Assembly: GCF_000512585.2 (NCBI RefSeq)
Contig: NC_089241.1
Span: 4,172,001 to 4,236,000 of the forward strand
Origin: Kwoniella bestiolae CBS 10118
Lineage: Eukaryota; Basidiomycota; Tremellomycetes; Tremellales; Cryptococcaceae
Direction of reading: 5' to 3'
Length of the DNA stretch: 64,000 nt
Shown: in pieces, positions 12,441-21,873 of the stretch
Position numbering within the stretch: the first letter of the stretch is position 1
How the letters are laid out: the number at the start of each line of letters is the position of its first letter
The notes under the pieces: generated by a model
Seen by the model: the letters and a program-made list of their open reading frames with translations, nothing else
The model's database searches: none
What the model was told of the DNA's origin: nothing
Position numbers and translations under genes: made by a program

Positions 12441-13196
12441 GATGGTGATGTGCTATAGTGAGACAAATGAATTGGTTATGATGTTGATGGTAGTGAAGTG
12501 ATGAAATGATTGAATGAAAAGTACTAGTGCGTCATTCAACATTCAGTCATAGCCGGCCATATCATCATTCATCCCGTCTGTATGGGAATTTCACTTTCAC
12601 ATTGATATAACTTGACATAGTTAGTTCCCCCTCACTGCTACCATAGACCATCTGAATACTGCTCACCACCACACAGCTACAACAACGATAAAAGTGATAC
12701 ACGCTCGGACACTTTTACTCTCCGTTGACGTAACACCGCCTTGGTCGGATCAATCCCTATTCACCTCCGAATAGGAGTGATATCATTTTCCACATACACG
12801 TTTCCCTAGAACACAAAAGTGACAGACAACATCTATCTCTTGGTATCCTACTCTGCTTTATCCAACCTACCACTGCTCACATCTCCTTTCACTGTTGATT
12901 ATCACGTTCATCAACACATCTCTTCCGTCTCCTCCGACTTACCGACTGCTTCCAAAAGAACCCATCCCCTCTCACATCCGACTATATCGGTACATCACCT
13001 ATTCGACTCGACCAACTCACCTTTGTGCTATATCTTCTTCCACCTCCGAGTACAAGGTATATAACATCTTGTTACCCCTCCAACACAGAACGGACGATCA
13101 TTCCTTTCCCTCTTATCGTATCAACGTAGTACAACAAAGCATATTCAACTTATCACATAGAAACACATATCACATACCACCACCATAACGAACAAA
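12441..13196. other. Divergent promoter region: SDR (minus) and UAP1 (plus)
   Basis: About 750 bp shared upstream region. The right half (12790-13190) is C/T-rich and is the likely UAP1 leader. No gene seen. Confidence 0.55.
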
Positions 13197-14909
13197 ATGA
13201 CATCTTCACCCGCCATCCAAATCAACGGTTCATCAAATACCAACGGGAACCTCTCGCTCCTCGACAAGCTCAAAGCGCGATATGAAGAAGCCGGCCAATC
13301 CCACGTCTTCACCTTCTACTCCAAATTGAGTCCAACGGAGCAACAGGCCCTCCTAGCTCAGTTGAACGACATCGACGTCAACAGAGTCAACAGGATCTAC
13401 ATGAACGCCGTAGCAGCTGAGGGGGACGGTGCTCATACCCCCTCAAACGAGGACAATATAAACTACGATGATACCCTCGTACCAGGTCTTAACAACCTCC
13501 TAGGCAGATCCAGAACACCTACACCCCGACCTCCCGAGGAAGTACTCCCCCTCCCGGAGGAAGCTTGCGCCTCCATCCTCAATAACCCCACGGACGAGAA
13601 CAAATGGAGGGAAATCGGTTTGAAAGCTATTGCCAACAATCAGGTTGCCGTGCTCCTCATGGCTGGTGGTCAGGGTACGAGGTTGGGTTCGTCTCTCCCC
13701 AAGGGGATGTACGATATCAAGCTGCCCTCTGCAAAGAGTTTGTTCGAGTACCAAGCTGAACGGATTGGGAAGCTGGCCGAAGTAGCTGAAGAGAGGGAAG
13801 GGAAGGAGAAGGGATCGGTCAGGATTAAATGGTATGTCATGACTTCTGGACCTACGAGGGGAGAGACGGAGAAGTATTTTAGGGAGAAGGGGTTCTTCGG
13901 GTTGAAAGAGAATGATGTGATTTTCTTTGAGCAGGGTGAGTGGTGTTCCGCCCCTGAAATAGTGATCCATATATTATATGTTAAACGAGAAATTCAACTG
14001 ATCATGATCGATTGCTGTACACCAGGCGTCCTACCAGCCCTAAGCGAAGATGGTAAACTCCTTCTATCCACCCCATCCTCCCTCTCAGTCGCTCCAGACG
14101 GGAACGGAGGGCTCTACGCCGCTCTCCGACGACCTCTCTCACCCGACTCTCCTCGAACAGTCCTCTCCGACCTCAAATCGCAAGGTATAGAATACATCCA
14201 CGCCTACTGCGTCGACAATTGTCTAGTCAAGGTGGCCGACCCAGTCTTCATAGGATGCTGTATCGACCGAAAGTCACAGGCAGGAGCCAAAGTCGTTCGG
14301 AAGACTGTGCCCACCGAATCTGTCGGTGTCCTAGCCGCTAAGGGGGATGCATTCGCTGTTGTGGAATACTCTGAACTATCCAAGGAGAAGGCTGAGGCTA
14401 GGACTCCCGATGGTCAATTGGCATTTAGAGCCGCAAACATCGCTAATCATTTTTACACTCGATCGTTCCTTGAGGGAGTGGAAGCTATGGAGAGGAAGAT
14501 GGCTTTCCATATAGCTCGGAAGAAGATCCCAACGGTCAATCTCGAGAATGGAGAATTGATTAAACCGACTGAACCAAACGGTATGAAATTGGAGTTGTTC
14601 GTTTTCGACGTATTCCCATTCACGAAATCCCTCTGTGTATTGGAAGTACAACGGGAAGAGGAGTTCAGTCCATTGAAGAACGCCCCTGGGTCCAAGGCGG
14701 ATTGTCCGGAGACTTCCCGCAGGGACTTGCTGGCCCAGCAGAAGAGATGGTTGGTCGCGTCCGGGGCGGAGGTCGGGGAGGGGTTGGAAGTGGAAGTTAC
14801 GCCAAAGGTCAGTTATGCGGGAGAGGGGTTGGATTGGGTTAGGGGTAGGAGGTTTGTCAAGAGTGGGGTGTTGGCGAGAAAGGAGGATTTGGAGGGGTTG
14901 ACTGAGTAG
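13197..14909 (+). CDS. UAP1: UDP-N-acetylglucosamine pyrophosphorylase
   Basis: Makes UDP-GlcNAc from GlcNAc-1-phosphate and UTP in the cytosol. The product feeds chitin, N-glycan and GPI-anchor synthesis. Two exons are joined by a 90-nt intron (13936-14025) that has no in-frame stop, so the unspliced frame also stays open. The spliced protein is 540 residues. The nucleotide-binding motif VLLMAGGQGTRLGSSLPKGMYDI is intact, with the family's KWYVMTSGPTRGETEKYF and the UTP-site region (IEYIHAYCVDNCLVKVADP). The sugar-binding region is FRAANIANHFYTRSFLE and ELFVFDVFPFTKSLCVLEVQREEEFSPLKNA. ATG at 13197 follows AACAAA, a strong fungal start context. Length and motif order match the eukaryotic family. 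Confidence 0.96.
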   Translation: MTSSPAIQINGSSNTNGNLSLLDKLKARYEEAGQSHVFTFYSKLSPTEQQALLAQLNDIDVNRVNRIYMNAVAAEGDGAHTPSNEDNINYDDTLVPGLNNLLGRSRTPTPRPPEEVLPLPEEACASILNNPTDENKWREIGLKAIANNQVAVLLMAGGQGTRLGSSLPKGMYDIKLPSAKSLFEYQAERIGKLAEVAEEREGKEKGSVRIKWYVMTSGPTRGETEKYFREKGFFGLKENDVIFFEQGEWCSAPEIVIHILYVKREIQLIMIDCCTPGVLPALSEDGKLLLSTPSSLSVAPDGNGGLYAALRRPLSPDSPRTVLSDLKSQGIEYIHAYCVDNCLVKVADPVFIGCCIDRKSQAGAKVVRKTVPTESVGVLAAKGDAFAVVEYSELSKEKAEARTPDGQLAFRAANIANHFYTRSFLEGVEAMERKMAFHIARKKIPTVNLENGELIKPTEPNGMKLELFVFDVFPFTKSLCVLEVQREEEFSPLKNAPGSKADCPETSRRDLLAQQKRWLVASGAEVGEGLEVEVTPKVSYAGEGLDWVRGRRFVKSGVLARKEDLEGLTE

Positions 14910-15390
14910 ATGGACAACTAGCTGAGTCAGGTCCAAGGGCTATGTGTATATGGGAATGGATGGATGGGGTGGACGATAGATGGGAGGTAGAAAAGGGACA
15001 TTTCAGCGGATGGTTTAGGATAGAGAGGAGGAGGAGGAATGTGTATCGCTTTATTTGCTGACCGTGTCTACGTGTTGAACTTCTCTTTTACTATACTCTA
15101 TTTTTAGCATAGTCATATCTCATCAACCTCTTAATACATTACACTCAGTCACAAAAGTATGGTCAATCGGACAGTTTTACTAGTAATTAGTAATCTATGT
15201 CTTTCTGGTACTCGGTCTAGTACCGTTCACTACAGTATATGCATTGTCTTATCTTATTATTGTTCCGTTGTTATCTCTGTGTCAACTACGCACTACGCTT
15301 GCCAAATGAAAGATGATGGGATTTGGTAACGAATGTGGTATGATCCCATACATGTCTAGTTATATATACTATACTATCTCGACATCGTCC
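14910..15390. other. Convergent intergenic region
   Basis: 3' flanks of UAP1 (plus) and the Arc1-like gene (minus). T-rich and A/T-rich after 15,070. No gene seen. Confidence 0.6.
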
Positions 15391-16954
15391 CTATGACAAA
15401 CTAGCCCCGATAAGAGTCTTGGTAGTCAATACACCATCCTTCGTCCTGATCTTATGGACGGTCTTGGTCTCGGGGTCGATCCATGCTGCCTCTTTGGTAT
15501 CGAGGGTTGTGAAACCCGGTTGGATGGTTTCGAATACTTTTTTCTTGGGGTTGAGCTGAGCTTCGGGCTTGGCATCTGATCGAAGAACGAGGTATCAGTA
15601 TAAGGGGTACCATCTCTTTCGTATGTATTACATGCAACTCTTCCTTTTCCCCCTCTCTTATGACTGAGAAGAGCAGTTACTCACTCTCGTACTTCTCCCC
15701 TTCAAAGTAGATCCTTTCACCAGGTTGAGACCCCTCGGGAGGATAGACAAACTCGATACCCCCCTCGTCTTTCCCATCCTTTGAGGACGCACATAAGAGC
15801 ATCGCATAGGATTTGACACCTCGCATAGTGACGGGCTTGAGGTTGCACTGTAGTCCGAACGATCAAATATCAGCCAGCAATTACCAGAATAGCGATTTGT
15901 GAATGGTAGAAACAGAAGTCAATTGACAACGATAAGGTGGAGATGTCACCCACAATAACAACAATAGTCGCACCCCTAATTTGATCCTCGCTCATATACT
16001 TGACCAAACCCGAACAAACCGTCCTGGGTTCCTCCTCCCCTACATCGATAGACTCGACATACAAACTATCTGCATCAGGGTGTCTCTTCACATCAAGCAC
16101 TTTACCGACCCTCATATCGATCATACTGGGTAATGGACCTGTGGGTTCCTCCTTGACTGCCTGTGGTTTGGGTGCTTTCTCTTTCTTCTCCTTCTTCTCC
16201 TTCTTCTTTCCTTCTTGGGCTGGTGCACCCACAACGGCATCTTTCACGGCTGTAGCGGCGTTGACAGCTGTCTCGGCGGCAGCGCCGGCAGCGGAGGTAG
16301 CAGCGTTGACGGCACCGGATACGGCGTTGCTGACAGCACCGGTAACTCCGCCAGGTTGGGCAGCAGCAGCGGGTTTCTTCTCCTTCTTCACTTTAGGTGG
16401 GGGAGCTTTCCTCTCTGGGACAGCAAGGGATGAGACGTCAATGTCCAATGAAGGGAAGGAATTGGGGAGGGATTTCTGAGCCGATTGGACAGCGTCGAGA
16501 GATTGGATTTGGAGGAAGTATCGGAGGAGAGAGGGTTGTTGCGGGTGTTGGGTGGTTGGTGCGGTGATCTGTCACATGAATTCCAAAAAGTCAATTTTGT
16601 GGCTACTGACAGCTGATCCTTCAAAGAGTAATATAATAGCTGTATGTTGAGACTCAAGACGACTCACCAAAGCAGGATGTAAATGAGCATACAAGCTCAC
16701 ATCAGCTGAAGAAGGAGCATTGGAATAAAGGTATGTAAGCGGAGTAAGCTTCTCGTTGAGGGCCTATACCCATACAAATGAATCAGCTAGTCTCGACAAG
16801 GTTATACGAAAAGCTGACCCACGCTCAAGTCCTTGACGTATCCTTCAGTTTCGTTCACAAGCTTGGTAATCTCTGCTTTGTCTTTATCGTTTGACCCGAC
16901 CAAAGAGGGATCAGCTCGTTCGGCTGCTGATACGAATTCGGATACGTTTGACAT
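15391..16954 (-). CDS. Arc1/EMAPII-type tRNA-binding cofactor
   Basis: tRNA-binding partner of aminoacyl-tRNA synthetases (yeast Arc1p, animal AIMP1). Spliced length is about 400 residues. The main start MSNVSEFVSAAERADPSLV has A at -3 (strong). Residues to about 150 look like the GST-C-like synthetase-docking domain (VSLYAHLHPAL). An Ala-rich amphipathic segment (AVNAATSAAGAAAETAV) and a Lys-rich stretch (KKKEKKEKKEKAPKPQ) follow. The EMAPII-like OB domain holds MIDMRVGKVLDVKRHPDAD, SLYVESIDVGEEEPRTVCSG and VTMRGVKSYAMLLCAS. The protein ends TLIGASLS, TAG at 15391-15393. An in-frame ATG at 17026 would add a 24-residue Arg-rich extension (see findings). It shares a divergent promoter with SUP35, another translation gene. 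Confidence 0.9.
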
Positions 16955-17427
16955 GGTTCTTGAAGTGTATAGTCTGATTGGTGTGTATCGTTGGAATGGC
17001 ACTCTTGAGCGTAGAAGAGTGATCATGTATACTTTTACTTGGCCTCAAACGTAGAAAGTTGGTTCGACCTTTGAGATGGATGCTCCTGCTCACGCACCTC
17101 GCTCTTTTTGTCACTCTATTTGATTTTTCCAGAGAGAGCTCGAGTGTGGAGGGATGACAGTGTGAGAGTGATAAGGAGATGAACAAAGGATAATAGGGAA
17201 TCATGATGTGGATTTAATTCACCACCAACAACTTTTCAGTGAACCTGTATGGTGGCAACGTCCTCTGACGTTTTTGACCGTTTAACACAAAAGAGCACAA
17301 GAAGCACCTTCACCTCCTCATTCAGCCATATAACCCACCTGTATCGATAGAAATACCATAGATACATACTCAAAAGTCGCCTGATCCCACTCTATCAACA
17401 ACTCAAGCGACAGAAAGCCCCAACAAC
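16955..17427. promoter_or_regulatory. Divergent promoter of the Arc1-like gene and SUP35
   Basis: About 470 bp separate the start codons of two translation genes transcribed in opposite directions. The optional upstream ATG of the Arc1-like gene is at 17026 (minus). The SUP35 leader (17,290-17,427) is A/C-rich. Co-regulation is inference. Confidence 0.5.
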
Positions 17428-20400
17428 ATGTCAGGTGGTCCACCCCCTCCCAACGGTTTCAACCCCGGTGCATTCGAGTTCAGACCCGGACAAGGTGCAC
17501 CCTTTGTCCCCCGTGGTCAATCACAACAACAACAACAGCAAGGATTCCCAGGACAAGGCCAGCAAGGATATGGAGGGTACGGTCAATACGGCCAACAACA
17601 AGGTAGTTATGGTGGATACCCTCAACAAGGTTATGGAGGATACCCTCAATACGGAGGTCAACAGGGCGGATATCCCCAACAATCCCAATCTGGAGCCTAC
17701 ATACCACCCAATGCTAGAGGTAACTTCCAACAACAAGCTCCCGTAAGAAATGTCCAGGGATTCCAACCTCCAAACTTACCTCCTACTTCCTCATCGCCTA
17801 AACCCGACTCCACCCCTGCAGCAGCTGGTAAACCCGTATCATTGTCTATTGGAGGTGCCCCCAAAGCTGCTCCATCACTTTCTATCGGCGGAGGTGCCCC
17901 TAAAGCTGCTCCATCACTCTCCATGGGAGGAGGTGCGCCAAAGGCTGCTCCGTCGCTCTCTATTGGCGGTGGTGCGCCAAAAGCTGCCCCTTCGTTATCA
18001 ATCGGAGGTAGTGCTCCCAAGGCCGCTCCCTCGTTATCAATCGGTGGTGCCCCTAAAGCTGCTCCTTCATTATCAATCGGCGGAGGCAAGAAACCCGAAG
18101 AGAAGAAGGAAGAAGAAAAACCCGCTCCAGCAGCTGAAGAAGCCACACCCGCCCCTGCAGCACCAGCAGCTACCACCGATGCTCAAGTCAAAGTTGTCTC
18201 TTCCACCTCAGACGCACCTGCAGCTTCTTCCACCCCCGCGCCCGCATCCGTCGCTGCCTCAGGAACATCCACACCATCCGGAACGAACTACACCAAAGTC
18301 TCAGCGAAGAACGACGCGGATGCCATCTTAAAGGAACAGGCAGCTGCCGGAGCTGAAGCCCTGAAAGATCTGTACGGGGACGACGTAAAAGATACCAATT
18401 CGAAATCCCACTTGAACATCATCTTCACAGGACATGTAGATGCTGGTAAATCCACTATGGGTGGTCAACTCTTGTTTTTGACCGGAGCGGTAGATAAGAG
18501 GACAATGGAGAAGTACGAGCAAGAGGCCAAAGCTGCTGGAAGGGAGACGTGGTACCTCTCCTGGGCTCTTGATTCGAACAAGGAGGAAAGGGCTCAGGGA
18601 AAGACCATCGAAGTTGGACGATCGTACTTCGAGAGTGAGAAGCGGAGGTACACCATCTTGGACGCTCCGGGTCATAAAACTTATGTACCTTCTATGATCT
18701 CTGGTGCGGCTCAGGCTGATGTGGCTATCTTGGTGAGTCCGTTGTTCCTGTACTCTGACTACAAATCATTCTTGTATGCCTTCGATCCGCTGTGTTCAGT
18801 CTGGCTAGGGTAGCTCAGAGCTGATTCTCATATCGACTTAGGTCCTCTCCGCAAGAAAAGGTGAATTCGAAACTGGATTCGAAAGGGAAGGTCAAACAAG
18901 AGAACACGCAATGTTAATCAAGAACAACGGTGTAAACAAATTGATCGTCGCTGTAAACAAGATGGATGATCCAACGGTACAATGGGATAAAGAGAGGTGA
19001 GGGCATTTCTTAATAAATGCCGAAAAAAGTTGCATCGTATTGACGTATTATTAAACCCAGATACGACGATATCTGCAAGAAGATCACTCCTTTCCTTAAA
19101 TCAGTAGGATTTAACCCCAAGACCGACCTTACTTTCATCCCTGTATCAGGTCAGATCGCTCAGAACATCAAGGATAGGATAGATAAGAAGATTGCGCCAT
19201 GGTACGAGTGAGTGACTCTTCCTTTGGGTTGTATGAGGAATGCGAATGTGGCGGTTTTGCCACTTTCGATGCCAGGCGTTTTCTGGTCGTCTTCCTGCTC
19301 TTTACCATCCACCTGCTATCCCTCACATGCTTCATTGTCGTCCTGAAGACTTGAACGAGGGTAACAGACAGTGGGATGGAGTCTGAACACCCGGATGTAT
19401 GATTCGGATGCTTGTGTTGTGTGGGGAAGGAGCGATTAAACGCTGACACATCTGTTCCTTCTCCAGGGGTCCTTCGCTTCTCGAACACCTAGATGAGATG
19501 CAGGTTATGGAGAGAGATATCGACGCCGGGTTGATATTCCCAGTCAACGAGAAGTATGCTGAGCTCGGTAAGTTCCTCTTTGAACTGATAAAAGCGCCAG
19601 CTGACCCTTTTCGAAGGTACGATGGTGATGGGTAAGATTGAGGCGGGCAGGGTCAAGAAGGGGAACAAATTACTTTTGATGCCCAACAAAGTAAGTCTAT
19701 CCTGTCTGACCAAGCTTTCATTGAAGATAGGAAGTGTGGACCGCATGGAAAGCAGAATGTATTAGCGGAAACTATGCATTGAGGCTGACATTTTTTTCCA
19801 ATCTCCTAGACACCCGTTGAAGTCAGTGCGGTATATGCTGAGACTGGAGAAGAACTAGAACAAGGATTTGCAGGGGAGAGTGCTAGAATCAGGATCAGTG
19901 GTATCTCCGATAAAGACATAACGCCAGGATTCGTATTGTGTTCTCCTCAACAACCAGTCAAGACCGTCACTGCTTTCCGGGCCGATCTGAGTATCATCGA
20001 AGCTAAGAATATCATTTGTGGAGGTTATACTTGTGTTCTCCATGTTCACACATTAGCTGAGGAGGTGACTTTGACGGTATGTGGCATTTTCCCAATTCCC
20101 ATCCTTTGATTGTCGCATGTTTCTTCGATGGGTACAAAACGCTGACAACTGTTTTTCATCTTTGTTTTTCTTTTATATATATAGGCTTTACTCGCATACT
20201 TTGACAAGAAGACTCTTGAGTCGTTTTCTGATTGATCCTGACATGCATATACTAACATTTGAAATTTTTTGTAGGAAGAAAGTCGAAGAAGCCACCTCAA
20301 TTCGCCAAACAAGGAATGTTGGTCTCCGTCCTCATAGAAACTACTGCTCCTATCTGTATCGAGACGTACAAGGACTCCAAGATCTTGGGTAGATTCTCAC

Positions 20401-20577
20401 TGCGTGACGAAGGTAAGCGACTTGCACCTCATGAAACGATGTGATGGCTGGATGCTAAGATCTCATATGTGGGATGTAGGTAAAACAGTGGCAATTGGAA
20501 AAGTCACCAAACTCATCGAGAAGCCCGAAGACCTGCCTAACGTCGCCGGACTTACACTTGCTGGTAACGCTGCTTAA
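17428..20577 (+). CDS. SUP35: Translation release factor eRF3 (Sup35)
   Basis: GTPase that works with eRF1 in translation termination. Spliced length is about 770 residues, nine exons. N domain (1-105): MSGGPPPPNGFNPGAFEFRP, then Gln/Gly/Tyr repeats of the type QQGYGGYPQ, prion-like in composition. Middle domain: about six copies of GAPKAAPSLSIGG, then Lys/Glu-rich and Ala/Pro-rich stretches. GTPase core: G1 GHVDAGKST, switch region QGKTIEVG, G3 DAPGHKTY, G4 NKMDDP, then the two beta-barrel domains (RTHE-type motif replaced here by CVLHVHTLAEEVTL). The end is IEKPEDLPNVAGLTLAGNAA, TAA at 20575-20577. The exon junction near 20,227-20,280 does not follow simple GT-AG rules in my reading. It may use GTCGTT with an acceptor inside GGAAG. 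Confidence 0.95.
17848..18090 (+). repeat. In-frame tandem repeat in SUP35 (about 42 nt, six copies)
   Basis: Encodes repeats of GAPKAAPSLSIGG, with an extra G or GS in some copies. Third-codon positions differ between copies (GCC/GCT/GCG, TCA/TCG), so the protein sequence is more conserved than the DNA. Confidence 0.85.
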
Positions 20578-21873
20578 GCTGGCATCAACGCCTGAAGCAT
20601 CATCGGACTGGATCTCAAGAGAAAAATTCAGTCGAATGTAGATGCTGCTAGATAGATAGTGGAAGAAGAACGTAGGAAGAGATGGGTGGTATGTATATAT
20701 TGGATATGAATGGAGGATGTATTGATTTGCATAGGACGATCAGAAGTACACGTGAGTAGAAGATCCGATGAGCTGGGAAAAGAGGAGGGCGGGACGGGGA
20801 GGAGGAGAGGGGCAGAGACCAAGAGAAGAGAAAAGACGAGAGAAGAGGGAAGACAAGGGCGACTGATCGGAAGGAGGGAAGGGGTAGAGGATGGGGCAGA
20901 GAAGGAGGAACGGGGAAGGTGGATTTGGGAAGATTGAAAGGAGAAATGAAGGTTGACAGGAAGACACTGGGGACATGGACGCAGAGGGTCGAGTAGGAAC
21001 AATCCGGTCTGTCAAGGTTCTAACTCAGTACTGACGGATACTGCACAAATTCTACGGTTCATTTGCCTACTGACATCGTTAAAGAGCAGGCCGAAGGAGA
21101 CTAACGACAACAAGCATCTTCGACCACTAATTGCCCACACGTATCGACTGAATGCTTGTTGAATGGATGGCCCACAGTTTAAGTGTATCGTTCTCAGTCA
21201 CCACATTGTTCATATGCGTATACAGCCCACTGGAGCTAAGGGATTTCAACTTCGACCGACCATAGGTGCCTTCAGCTCTACGATTCATTTACAGGTCTAC
21301 CAGCCAAGACATGGTCCAAGCTTAGAGTGTGTTGAATCCCCAGTCCAGATCCCAATCCCACACCCATCCATTCCAGCCATTCCTCTACTGCTTCTCACGT
21401 ACCTATGACATCAAACGGGCATTCTCAAGCATGTGGAAGTTACATATAAACTCTACTCAACTCTCACCATTCCATCCTCTTCTCCTCACCTCACATCTCA
21501 TCTTCTCTCCTCAAACCTAAAACCCAAAAAGACTGGACTCCTGGTGATCCATCTACTGTTCTCAGCCCACAAAACAACCTCAACGCTCATTCCAAAATCT
21601 ACCCTGCCAACACACATAGTAACGCTAACATACAAAAGAATCGACAAATCCACAAACGAACGATCAGAAATCAACTCAAGACCGACTCCTTAATTGGTGT
21701 AGTATAGCAAAAACATTTGTCAATCCTTTCGGCAGGCCGAATTGCAGAACAAAGCGAGCAGAGCTTGCTTCGTCATCTTATAACAGTAGAAACAATCTTC
21801 AACTAAACCAGGTTGTCCAGTCACCCCTCTTCTTTCTCCTAAAACGTAAAAAGACATTAGTCATCAAATCAAA
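20578..21873. other. Intergenic: SUP35 3' flank and leader of the His-rich gene
   Basis: 1.3 kb. A purine-rich stretch (20,755-20,945) precedes a C/T-rich region (21,340-21,660) that is probably the leader of the gene at 21,874. The overlapping open frames are low-complexity by-products. No RNA gene recognised. Confidence 0.5.

Noticed and set aside
13936..14025. Reading the UAP1 intron as coding (30 extra residues)
   Set aside because: It has a GTGAGT donor and CACCAG acceptor, and removing it restores the family's EQGVLPAL sequence.
17697..18176. 159-codon minus-strand frame opposite SUP35
   Set aside because: Antisense of the GAPKAAPSLSIGG repeats. It keeps open only because the repeat is regular.
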